Assembly: GCA_016432725.1 (NCBI GenBank)
Contig: JACJDG010000003.1
Location: 6,912,001-6,976,000, forward strand
DNA from: Streptomyces sp. DHE7-1
Lineage (GTDB): Bacteria; Actinomycetota; Actinomycetes; Streptomycetales; Streptomycetaceae
Direction: 5' to 3'
Length of the DNA stretch: 64,000 nt
Below, piece after piece: positions 38,558 to 47,963 of the stretch. A program made the position numbers and the translations under genes. The notes beneath the pieces were generated by a model that saw only the letters and a list, made by a program, of their open reading frames with translations, was not told the DNA's origin and made no database searches. Within the stretch, counting starts at the first letter, position 1. Each line of letters begins with the position of its first letter.

Positions 38558-39913
38558 ATGGCCAGACCACTCCCCGCGCTCGTCTCCCTCGCCGCGCTGT
38601 CCCTCGCCACCTGACTGCTCACCGCCGCCCCGGCCCACGCCGCCACCGGCACCATCACCGGCCTCGCCGGCAAGTGCCTCGACGTCGCCGGCGCCGGCAC
38701 CGCCGACGGCACGCCCGTGCAGATCTACGACTGCAACGGCACGGCGGCCCAGCAGTGGACGGTCGGCGGCGACGGCACCGTCCGCGCCCTCGGCAAGTGC
38801 CTGGACGTCACCGGGAACTCGACCGCCGACGGCGCCAAGGCGCAACTGTGGACCTGTACCGGCGGCGCCAACCAGAAGTGGACCGTCACCGCCGCCCACG
38901 ACATCGTCAACCCGCAGGCCGACAAGTGCCTGGACGTCACCGACGACAACCCGGCCAACGGCACCCGCGCGCAGATCTGGAGCTGTGGCGGCGGCGCCAA
39001 CCAGAAGTGGAACGCGCCCGCCGCGGACGGCGGCGGCACCTCCGCGCCGATGGCCGTCGCGCCGTACCTCTACAACGGCTGGGGCAGCCCGCCCAGCCCG
39101 GCCACCATCACCCGGGCCACCGGCGTGAAGTGGTTCACGCTGGCGTTCGTCCTCAGCAACGGCTACTGCAACCCCCAGTGGGACGGCGGCCGCCCGCTGA
39201 CCGGCGGGGTGGACCAGCAGACGATCGGCACCGTGCGCGCGGGCGGCGGCGACGTCGTCCCGTCGTTCGGCGGCTACAGCGGCAACAAACTGGAGAGCTC
39301 CTGCGGCAGCGCCGGCGAACTCGCCGCCGCCTACCAGAAGGTGATCGGCGCCTACGGCCTGAAGGCCATCGACATCGACCTCGAGGCCGACGCGTACGCC
39401 AGCGCGACCGTGCAGCAGCGCACCGTGGACGCGCTCAGGACCGTGAAGGCCGGCAACCCCGGCCTGAAGGTGTACGTCACCATCGGCACCGGGCAGAGCG
39501 GACCCGACACGAGCCTCATCAACCGGGCCGCCGCGTCCGGACTGACCGTGGACGCCTGGACGATCATGCCGTTCGACTTCGGCGGCGCGGGCCGGAACAT
39601 GGGCGACCTCACCACGCAGGCCGCCGAGGGGCTGAAGAACGCGCTGAAGAACGCCTACCACTACAGCGACGACCAGGCCTACCGGGACATGGGCATCTCG
39701 TCCATGAACGGTGTCACCGACCAGAACGAGACCGTCACGGTGAACGACTTCCGGACCATCCTGGCCTACGCCCAGGCGCACCACCTGGCCCGGCTCACCT
39801 TCTGGTCCGCCAACCGCGACCGCCCGTGCACCGGCGGACCCGCCGACAGCTGCTCCGGCGTCTCCCAGTCCGACTGGGACTACACCCGCGTCCTCGCGGC
39901 CTACACCGGCTGA
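38558..39913 (+). CDS. secreted GH18 chitinase with RICIN lectin domain, in-frame TGA in signal peptide
   Basis: ATG at 38558 begins a signal peptide (MARPLPALVSLAALSLAT), but codon 19 is TGA (38612-38614); the frame continues with LLTAAPAHA and reaches TGA at 39913 without a shift. A TGG to TGA change fits. The mature part has a beta-trefoil lectin domain with QxW motifs (GKCLDVTG, AQLWTCTGGANQKW) and a GH18 catalytic domain with the essential DxDxE as AIDIDLEAD. The C-terminus ends WDYTRVLAAYTG. Full length would be 451 aa. It would hydrolyse chitin outside the cell. Either the gene is switched off by the stop or the base is wrong. Confidence 0.85.
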
Positions 39914-39948
39914 GCCGGCCACCCCGGGAGCCCGTTCCCGGGAACCGG

Positions 39949-39992
39949 CCCGTCGCCGGGCCCCGGACGGCCGTCCGGGGCCCGGCGACGGG
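39949..39992. terminator. 44-bp perfect palindrome after the chitinase
   Basis: Two 22-base arms (39949-39970 and 39971-39992) are exact inverted copies with no loop; the centre is GGACGGCCGTCC. It lies 35 bases after the chitinase stop and should end transcription. Confidence 0.85.
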
Positions 39993-40092
39993 CGCCACGG
40001 GGGCCCTGGAGTGGCCGGGACGTGTGAGGCGTCGCAGCCTGGATACGCGGTGTGCACGGACACCTCGGCCCGTCCGGAAGGCCCTGCCTGCC

Positions 40093-40631
40093 ATGACCAG
40101 TGAAAACCGGCTCGACCCGCACTCGGAGATCACCCTCCGGGTGAACGGCAAACCCCACACCCTGCTCGTCGACCACCGGCGGGTCCTGCTGGACCTGCTC
40201 CGCGAGGACCTGGGCCTCACCGGGTCCAAAAAGGGCTGCGACCACGGTCAGTGCGGCGCCTGCACCGTCCTGGTGGACGGGCGCCGCGTCAACGGCTGCC
40301 TGCTGCTCGCCGTCACCCTCGACGGCAGCGAGGTCACCACCGTCGAGGGCCTGGGCGGCGACGGCGAGAAACCGCACCCCTCCAGCGGGCCTTCCTCGAA
40401 CGCGACGCCTTCCAGTGCGGCTACTGCACGCCCGGGCAGATCTGCTCGGCCGTGGGCATGATCGCCGAGGCCGCCGCCGGCCATCCCTCCCACGTCACCG
40501 ATCCGGCGGAGCCCTCCGGCCGGCCCGTGCCGCTGGACCGGACCGAGATCCGCGAGCGGCTCAGCGGCAACCTGTGCCGCTGCGGCGCCTATCCGCGCAT
40601 CGTCGAAGCGGTGGAGGACGTGATCGGGTGA
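40093..40631 (+). CDS. xanthine-dehydrogenase-type [2Fe-2S] subunit
   Basis: The small iron-sulfur subunit of a molybdenum hydroxylase. The plant-type cluster is GCDHGQCGACTV, the second cluster is CGYCTPGQ and LCRCGAYPRI. One C is missing in CCCC at 40377-40380; adding it gives 179 aa, normal for separate small subunits. ATG at 40093. The stop overlaps the next start as GTGA. It passes electrons from the molybdenum site to FAD. No Sec or Tat signal is seen, although some relatives of this YagT type are exported. Confidence 0.88.
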
Positions 40632-41623
40632 AAGGCTTCGGATACCTCAGGCCCACCGGCGTCCAGGAGGCCGTCGAGGCGTACGCGGCCCACCCCGGCG
40701 CCCGCTACCTCGCCGGCGGCACCAACCTCGTCGACCTGATGAAGCTCGGTGTGGAGACCCCCGGAGTCCTCATCGACGTCGGCCGGCTCCCGCTGGACGC
40801 GGTCGAGGAGCTGCCGGACGGCGCACTGCGCGTCGGCGCCACCGTCCGCAACAGCGATCTCGCCGCCCACCCGCTGGTCCGCGACCGCTACCCGGTGCTC
40901 TCCCAGGCACTCCTCGCGGGCGCCTCCGGCCAGCTCCGCAACGCCGCCACCACCGGCGGCAACCTGCTCCAGCGCACCCGCTGCACCTACTTCCAGGACC
41001 TGGACAAGCCCTGCAACAAGCGGGAGCCGGGCAGCGGCTGCGGTGCCCGCGACGGCGTCCACCGCGACCACGCCGTGCTCGGCCACTCCCCGCACTGCAT
41101 CGCCACCCACCCCTCCGACATGGCCGTCGCCCTGGCGGCCCTGGACGCCCGGGTCGAGCTGTACGGCACCGAGGGCGAACGCGCCATCCCGGTCGCCGAC
41201 TTCCACCGGCTGCCCGGAGTGCGCCCGGAGCGGGACACCGAGATCCGCCCCGGCGAGCTGATCACCGGCGTGCTGATCCCGGCCGGCCGGGCCGGGGTGC
41301 CCTCCGCCTACCGCAAGGCCCGCGACCGTGCCTCGTACGCCTTCGCCCTGGCCTCGGTGGCCGTCGTCCTGCGGGTCACGGACGGACGCGTGGACCAGGT
41401 GGGACTCGCCTTCGGCGGCCTCGCCCACCGGCCCTGGCGGGCCCATCACGCGGAGACGGCCCTGCTCGGCGCGGCGGCGACCCCCGAGGCGTTCGAGGGC
41501 GCCGTGGCGCTGGAACTGGAACGCGCCGAGCCGCTGCGGGACAACGCCTACAAGGTGCCCCTGGCCCGCAACCTCGCCCTGGACGTCCTGAACCGCCTCG
41601 CCCCCGCACCCGCGACGGCCTGA
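40628..41623 (+). CDS. xanthine-dehydrogenase-type FAD subunit (YagS-like)
   Basis: A 331-aa FAD-binding subunit. The flavin loops are ARYLAGGTNLVDLMKLGVET and GNAATTGGNLLQ-like (QLRNAATTGGNLLQRTRC). Four cysteines (RCTYF, KPCNKR, SGCGARD, HCIAT) match the extra [4Fe-4S] cluster of the YagS/4-hydroxybenzoyl-CoA reductase type, so aldehydes or aromatic compounds are possible substrates besides purines. The start is GTG 40628, coupled to the small subunit. Confidence 0.88.
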   Translation: MKGFGYLRPTGVQEAVEAYAAHPGARYLAGGTNLVDLMKLGVETPGVLIDVGRLPLDAVEELPDGALRVGATVRNSDLAAHPLVRDRYPVLSQALLAGASGQLRNAATTGGNLLQRTRCTYFQDLDKPCNKREPGSGCGARDGVHRDHAVLGHSPHCIATHPSDMAVALAALDARVELYGTEGERAIPVADFHRLPGVRPERDTEIRPGELITGVLIPAGRAGVPSAYRKARDRASYAFALASVAVVLRVTDGRVDQVGLAFGGLAHRPWRAHHAETALLGAAATPEAFEGAVALELERAEPLRDNAYKVPLARNLALDVLNRLAPAPATA

Positions 41624-41655
41624 CCCCCGGACCCGGCCGACCCCAGGAGAACCCG

Positions 41656-44043
41656 ATGGCCAACGACCCTCTGGAGCACGGCGGCCCGCTGCCGGGGACC
41701 GGCCTGCCGCACGACGACCCGATGGCCGCCACCGGGCTGCCCCGGGACGACCCGCTGGCCGGCCCAGGCCTGCCGCACGACGACCCGATGGCCGCCGTCG
41801 GAGCGGCCCGGGGCGCCCCGCCGGCCGACGCCGGTCCGCCGCACGACGACCCCGTCACCCGCGCCGCCACCGCCGCCCCGGGTGAGGCCGGCGCCGACCG
41901 GCGGCCCCGCTCCGGCGCCCTGGAGCAGGACCCCACCCCACCCCGCGCACCGGCACCGCCCTCGGGGCGCCCGCCGGCCGCCGCGAAGGGCGCGAGAAGG
42001 TCACCGGGAACGCCCGGTACGCCGCCGAGTACCCGGTGCCCGGCCGCGCCCACGCCTGGCCCGTGCCCGCCGCCGTGGCCCGCGGCCGGGTCACCGGTGT
42101 GGACACCGCGGCCGCCCTCGCGCTGCCCGGCGTCCTCGCCGTGCTGACCCCCGGCGACGCCCCGCGCCTCGGCGCGACGGACGACGCCACCCTCGCCGTC
42201 CTGCAGAACCGGCACGTGCCGCACCGGGGCTGGTGCGTCGCCCTGGCCGTCGCCGAGACCCCGGAGGCGGCCCGCGCCGCCGCCCGGGCCGTCCGCGTCA
42301 CCTATGCCGCGGAGCACCACGACTGCGTGCTCCGCCCCGACCACCCGGACGCCTACGAGCCCGAGGAGGCCAACGCCGGCCTGCCGGGCCGTGTCGAACA
42401 CGGCGACCCGCACGCCGCCTTCGCCACCGCCGACGTCCGCCTCGACAACGAGTACCGGGTGCCGCCCCTGCACAACCACCCCATGGAACCGCACGCGACC
42501 ACCGCGCAGTGGGACGGCGACCGGCTGACCGTCCACACCTCCAGCCAGGGCGGCACGACCGTCCGGTCCGTGCTCGCCGGTGTCTTCGGTCTGCCCGAGG
42601 AGCACGTCACCGTGGTCGCCGAGCACGTCGGCGGCGGCTTCGGCTCCAAGGGCACCCCGCGCTCCGACGTCGTCCTCGCCGCGATGGCCGCCCGGCACAC
42701 CGGCCGGCCGGTCACCCTGGTCTACCCCGCCGGTACCTGCCCACCGTCGTCGGCCACCGCGCGCCCACCGTGCACCGGCTGCGCCTCGGCGCCACCGCGG
42801 ACGGACACCTCACCGCCGTGCTGCACGAGGTCACCACGCACACCTCGCACGTCAAGGAGTTCGTGGAGCAGGCCGCGGTGCCCTCCCGCGTCATGTACAC
42901 GGCCCCGCACCTGCTCAGCGTTCACCGCGTGGTGCCGCTGGACGTCCCCAGCCCCTCCTGGATGCGCGCCCCCGGCGAGGCCCCGGCATGTACGCCCTGG
43001 AGTCGGCGATGGACGAACTCGCCGACGCCCTCGGCCTGGACCCCGTCGAACTGCGGATCCGCAACGAGCCGGACGACGAGCCCGGCAGTGGCAAGCCGTT
43101 CAGCAGCCGGCACCTCGCCGAGTGCCTGCGCGAGGGCGCCCGCCGCTTCGGCTGGGACCGGCGCGACCCGCGCCCGCTCTCCCGGACCGAGGGCCCGCTG
43201 CTCATCGGCACCGGGGTGGCCGCCGCGACCTACCCGGTCCAGATCTGGCCGTCCACCGCCTCCGCCCAGGCCCTGCCCGACGGCACCTTCGTCATCAGGG
43301 TGAACGCCGCCGACATCGGCACCGGCGCGCGTACCGTCCTCGCCCAGGTCGCCGCCGACGCGCTCGGCGCGCCCCTGGACCGGGTGCGCACCGAGGTGGG
43401 CCGCAGCGACCTGCCCGCGGCGTCGCTGGCCGGCGGCTCCTCCGGCACCGCGTCCTGGGGCTGGGCCGTGCACGAGGCCTGCGCCGAACTGGCGACCCGG
43501 CTCGCCGAGCACCCGGGCCCGCCGCCCGCCGAGGGCCTGACGGCCCGCTCCGACACCGCCGGCCGGGCGGACGCCGACTCCCCGTACGCCCGCCACGCCT
43601 TCGGCGCCCACTTCGCCGAGGTCGCCGTGGACACCGTCACCGGTGAGGTACGGGCCCGCCGGATGCTCGGTGTCTTCGCCGCCGGGCGGATCCTCAACGC
43701 CCGTACCGCGCGATCCCAGTTCGTCGGCGGCATGACCATGGGCCTGGGCATGGCCCTGACCGAGGGCAGCACCATGGACGCCCCGTTCGGCGACTTCCCG
43801 GAGACCGACCTCGCGTCCTACCACGTGCCCGCCCACGCCGACGTACCCGCCATCGAGGCCGACTGGATCGAGGAGGACGACCCGCACCTCAACCCCATGG
43901 GCAGCAAGGGCATCGGCGAGATCGGCATCGTCGGCACCGCCGCCGCCCTCGGCAACGCCGTCCACCACGCCACCGGGATCCGGTTCCGCGAACTGCCCCT
44001 CACCCCGGACCGGATCCTCACCGGCCTGCTGTCCGAACGGTGA
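41656..44043 (+). CDS. xanthine-dehydrogenase-type molybdopterin subunit with repetitive N-terminal extension
   Basis: The large catalytic subunit. Family motifs include NHPMEPHATTAQWDGDRLTV, GGGFGSKGTPRSDVVLAAMA, SSGTASWGWAVHEAC and, at the C-terminus, GIGEIGIVGTAAALGNAVHH, where the glutamate acts as the catalytic base. Three bases are missing, at CCCC 41941-41944, CCCC 42725-42728 and GG 42985-42986; adding them gives 796 aa. Residues about 15-70 are an 11-residue repeat (TGLPHDDPMAA type) encoded by 33-base repeats, not part of the usual family start. The stop overlaps the GH65 start as GTGA. Confidence 0.85.
41698..41862 (+). repeat. five tandem 33-base coding repeats
   Basis: Five in-frame 33-base units begin at 41698, 41731, 41764, 41797 and 41830. 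They encode TGLPHDDPMAA, TGLPRDDPLAG, PGLPHDDPMAA, VGAARGAPPAD and AGPPHDDPVTR. Units 1 and 3 are nearly identical in DNA. They form the disordered, acidic N-terminus of the molybdopterin subunit. Confidence 0.9.
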
Positions 44044-46453
44044 CCGCCACGACGAGGGACCCGGGCCGGGGGCCGCCCAGGCGCGGGGACTGCTGTGGGA
44101 GTACGACGGCTACGATCCCGCGGAGGAACGCCTGCGGGAGTCCCTGTGCACGCTGGGCAACGGCTACTTCGCCACCCGCGGCGCGCTGCCCGAGTGCGCC
44201 GCGGACGCCGTCCACTACCCCGGCACCTACGCGGCCGGCGTCTACAACCGGCTCACCTCCGAGGTCGCCGGCCGCCGGGTCGGCAACGAGGACATGGTCA
44301 ACCTCCCCGACTGGCTGCCGCTGCGCATCCGCCCGGACGGCCACGACTGGCTCGGCCCCGACACCACCCCGGTCGCCGAGCACCGGCAGATCCTGCACCT
44401 GGACCCGGGCGTACTGGAACGCCTCACCCGGTACCGGCTCGACGGCGGCGGCACGCTCCTGGTTCGACAGCTCCGCCTGGTCCACATGGCCGACCCGCAT
44501 CTCGCCGCGCTGCGCACCGACATCACCGCCGAGGACTGGACCGGCGAACTCGACGTCGAGGCCGCGCTCGACGGCGGTGTCACCAACTCCGGAGTGGCCC
44601 GCTACCGCGACCTCGACGGCCGCCACCTCACCCGGATCGAGGCGGGCAGCGCCGAGTCCGGCGCGATGTGGCTGCGCTGCCGCACCCGTACCTCGGACAT
44701 CGGCGTCGGACTCGCCTGCCGGCTGACCGCCGACGCCCCGGCGACCGACGCGCACGAACCGACGCGGGCCGTGCGGCTGCTGCGGCTCGCCCTCGCGCCC
44801 GGCCGCACGGTCACCGTCGACAAGTGCGTCGCCCTGCACACCTCCCACGACCCCGCCATCAGCGACCCGCTGTGGGCCGCCGTCGACCGGGCCGAGACCG
44901 CGCCGCCCTTCGACGAGCTGCTCGCCTCGCACGCCACGGCCTGGGAACAGCTCTGGCGGCGCGCCGAACTCGACGTCCCCGGCGAGCCGGGCAGCATCCT
45001 GCGCCTGCACCTCTTCCACGTGCTGCAGTGCCTCTCCCCGCACACCGCCGACCTCGACGTGGGCGTCCCCGCCCGCGGACTGCACGGCGAGGCGTACCGG
45101 GGGCACGTCTTCTGGGACGAGCTGTTCGTGCTGCCGTACCTGAACCTCCATCTGCCCGAGGTGTCCCGGGCGTTGCTCCACTACCGCCACCGCCGTCTGG
45201 ACGCGGCCGTCCACGCCGCCCACGAGGTGGGCCGGCGCGGTGCCCTGTACCCGTGGCAGAGCGGCAGCGACGGCCGCGAGGAGACCCAGGAACTGCACCT
45301 CAACCCCCGCTCGGGACGCTGGCTGCCGGACCACTCCAGGCTGCAGCGGCACGTCGGATCGGCGGTCGCCTACAACGTGTGGCAGTACTGCGAGGCCACC
45401 GGCGACACCGACTTCCTGCACACCGAGGGTGCCGAGATGCTGCTGCAGATCGCCCGCTTCTGGGCCGACTCGGCCACCTACGACGAACACCTCGGACGGC
45501 ACCGCATCATGGGCGTGGTCGGCCCCGACGAGTACCACGACGCCTACCCGGACGCCGCCGGACCCGGCCTGGACGACAACGCGTACACGAACGTCACCGC
45601 GGCCTGGGTGCTGCTGCGCGCCCTGGGCCTGCTGCGCGACCTGCCCGAGCCGCGCCGCCTCGAACTGGCCGAGGGCATCGGCCTGGAACAGGACGAACTC
45701 GCCCGCTGGGAGGAGGTCTCCCGCACCCTCCACGTGCCCTACCACGACGGCGTGATCAGTCAGTTCGCGGGCTACGGCGACCTGGCCGAACTGGACTGGC
45801 AGGCCTACCGGGACCGGTACGGCGACATCCGGCGCCTGGACCGGATCCTGGAGGCGGAGGGCGACACCGTCAACCGCTACAAGGCGTCCAAGCAGGCCGA
45901 TGTGCTGATGCTCGGCTACCTGTTCTCACCCGCCGAACTCCAGTCGCTGTTCCGGCGGCTGGGCCACCGCCTCGACGAGGACATCTGGTCCGCGACGGTC
46001 GACCACTACCTGCACCGCACCTCCCACGGCTCCACCCTCAGCGGCCTGGTGCACGGCTGGATCCTGGCCCGCGCCCGCCGCGCCGACGCCTGGGGCTTCG
46101 TCCAGGAGGCACTGCGCGGCGACATCGCCGACGTCCAGGGCGGCACCACCGGCGAGGGCATCCACCTGGGCGCCATGGCCGGCACCCTCGACCTGGTGCA
46201 GCGCTGCCTCACCGGCCTGGAGACCCGCGACGGCGCCCTCTGGCTCGACCCGGTGCCGCTGCCGGAACTGTCCTCGTACGGCTTCTCCCTGCGCTACCAG
46301 GGCCACTGGGGCGTGAGCCTGCGGCTGCGGGCGGGCCTGCTGGAGGCCGTCGTGCCGGCCGCCTCCGGCCGTCCGCCCATCGACTTCCGCCTGCAGGACC
46401 GGGTGGTCCGGGTCGGACCGGGGGAGCGGGTGCGCATGCGGCTGCCGGACTGA
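44040..46453 (+). CDS. GH65 disaccharide phosphorylase (kojibiose/nigerose/trehalose type)
   Basis: An inverting or retaining phosphorolytic alpha-glucosidase of 804 aa. Motifs are LGNGYFATRGALPE at the N-terminus, HVFWDELFVLPYL, the catalytic glutamate in GVVGPDEYHD, the KASKQADVLMLGYL segment, and the phosphate-site RTSHGSTLSG. GTG at 44040 overlaps the previous stop; one G is missing in GGGGG at 44068-44072. The product would be beta- or alpha-glucose 1-phosphate plus glucose. Nigerose or kojibiose as substrate would fit the alpha-glucan locus 5 kb downstream, but the family members cannot be separated by motif alone. Confidence 0.85.
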
Positions 46454-46598
46454 CCGGCACGCGCCCGCCGCCGGCTTCTCGACGGCCGCGGTACCCAGGG
46501 GTCAGGATGCCCTCTGACGGTACCGGGGTGCCGGCGGCGGATGCCGGGCGCCGGGGGCCGCGTGACGGCACGGTACGACGGGACGGGGGACCGAGGAG

Positions 46599-47459
46599 AT
46601 GCGGGACATGGGCGCGGCCGAGCGGCCCGGGCTTCGGGCCGGCGACGGACAGGAGCCGCTGCGCGCGCTCGCCGTGGACGACGAGGAGCCCGCGCTCGGG
46701 GAACTGCTGTACCTGCTGGGCGAGGACGAGCGGATCGGCACCGTCGTACCCGCCCTCGACGCCGCCGCAGCGGTGCGCCTGCTGGAGCGGGCCACGGCCG
46801 TCGGCCCCGACGGCCCGGACGCCTTCGACGTCGTCTTCCTCGACATCAACATGCCCGGTCCGAGCGGCCTGGACCTGGCCGGTCTGCTCGCCGACCACCC
46901 GGACCCGCCGCTGATCGTCTTCGTCACCGCCCACGAGGACTTCGCACTCCGGGCGTTCGACCTCAAGGCGGTGGACTACCTGCTCAAGCCGCTGCGCAAG
47001 GAGCGCTTCGCGGAGGCCGTACGCCGGGTCGCCGAACTGACCCGGGCCGGGCAGGGACCCCGGCCGCCCCGGCTCCCGGCGGGCGGCACCGCCCCGGCCG
47101 GCACCCCCGGCGACCAGGTCCCCGTGGAACTCGGCGGGGTGACCCGGTTCGTCCCGGTCGCCGACATCACCTACGTCGAGGCACAGGGCGACTACGCCCG
47201 CCTGCACACCCCGCACGGCAGCCACCTGGTGCGCGTCCCGCTCACCACCCTGGAGGAGCAGTGGCGCTCCCGCGGATTCGTCCGCATCCACCGCAGCCGC
47301 CTGGTCGCCCTCGGCCGCATCGAGGAACTCCGCCTGGACGGCGGCAACCTGACCGTCCGGATCGGCGACCGGATCCTCGCCGTGAGCCGCCGCAACGCCC
47401 GGGAACTGCGGGATCTGCTGGCCGCGCGGGCCCGGGGGACGGTACGCGGACCCCGGTGA
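46599..47459 (+). CDS. LytTR-family response regulator
   Basis: A 286-aa regulator. The receiver domain has the acidic pair AVDDEEPAL, the phosphorylated Asp in VVFLDINMPGPSG, and the lysine in DYLLKPLRKERF. The C-terminal LytTR DNA-binding domain has ITYVEAQGDYARLHT and FVRIHRSRLVALGRI. ATG at 46599 follows GAGGAG. The matching LytS-type kinase lies 2.3 kb downstream, behind the symporter genes, so the system probably senses a nutrient and controls the symporter. No operator was identified. Confidence 0.92.
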   Translation: MRDMGAAERPGLRAGDGQEPLRALAVDDEEPALGELLYLLGEDERIGTVVPALDAAAAVRLLERATAVGPDGPDAFDVVFLDINMPGPSGLDLAGLLADHPDPPLIVFVTAHEDFALRAFDLKAVDYLLKPLRKERFAEAVRRVAELTRAGQGPRPPRLPAGGTAPAGTPGDQVPVELGGVTRFVPVADITYVEAQGDYARLHTPHGSHLVRVPLTTLEEQWRSRGFVRIHRSRLVALGRIEELRLDGGNLTVRIGDRILAVSRRNARELRDLLAARARGTVRGPR

Positions 47460-47600
47460 CGGCAGCCGGTGCGCGGCGCTTCGCGAAGCGGCCGTGGCGG
47501 CCTTGCGGCGATCCTCGTCCAGTACCTACCTGACCGCCCCGGCGCTGCGTACACTCGCCGCATCAAGGTGATCACCGCGGCGTCGGGGAGTGCGTGATGG
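47460..47600. promoter_or_regulatory. probable promoter region of the symporter genes
   Basis: TACACT at 47550-47555 resembles a -10 box. The 10-bp palindrome GGTGATCACC lies at 47567-47576. The LytTR target site is not recognisable. Confidence 0.35.
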
Positions 47601-47963
47601 GTGCCGAATCCGTCCCTCGCAGAGAGGTGGTCACCGGACGGCCCCGCACCGACCGCGCGGGCCTTCCCCCGCCCGCGCCCCGATCCCGCCCGGCGGCCGC
47701 CCCGCCGCCCCGAGGACGCCCCCGTACGGCTGCTGATACGCCGTCAGCTCCGGGCCGCCCTCACGGCGACGGTCCTGCTCGCCCTCTCGCTGGGCCTGCT
47801 CCCCGTGCTCCTGCGGATCCTCTCGTCCGGCGGCGCCGGGCACGACGTCCCGCTCGCCGTCTGGCTGCTGCTGGGCGTGGCACCGTATCCGGTCCTGCTG
47901 TGCACCGGGGCCTGGTACGTCCGCCGTGCCGAGCGCAACGAGGGTGACGTGACCGGGCGTTGA
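47601..47963 (+). CDS. small DUF485-like membrane protein
   Basis: A 120-aa protein with a basic, Pro-rich cytosolic N-terminus (about 45 residues) and two hydrophobic helices (LTATVLLALSLGLLPVLLRI and VPLAVWLLLGVAPYPVLLCT), ending WYVRRAERNEGD. Small two-helix proteins of this kind (DUF485) precede acetate-type sodium/solute symporters. GTG at 47601 is the start; the sequence LAERWSPDG near the N-terminus is suggestive. Its stop overlaps the symporter start as TTGA. Confidence 0.75.
   Translation: MPNPSLAERWSPDGPAPTARAFPRPRPDPARRPPRRPEDAPVRLLIRRQLRAALTATVLLALSLGLLPVLLRILSSGGAGHDVPLAVWLLLGVAPYPVLLCTGAWYVRRAERNEGDVTGR

Noticed and set aside
44040..44726. 228-codon frame from GTG 44040 as a separate gene
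   Set aside because: Only its first ten codons belong to the GH65 protein; after the missing G at 44068-44072 the rest is an out-of-frame shadow.
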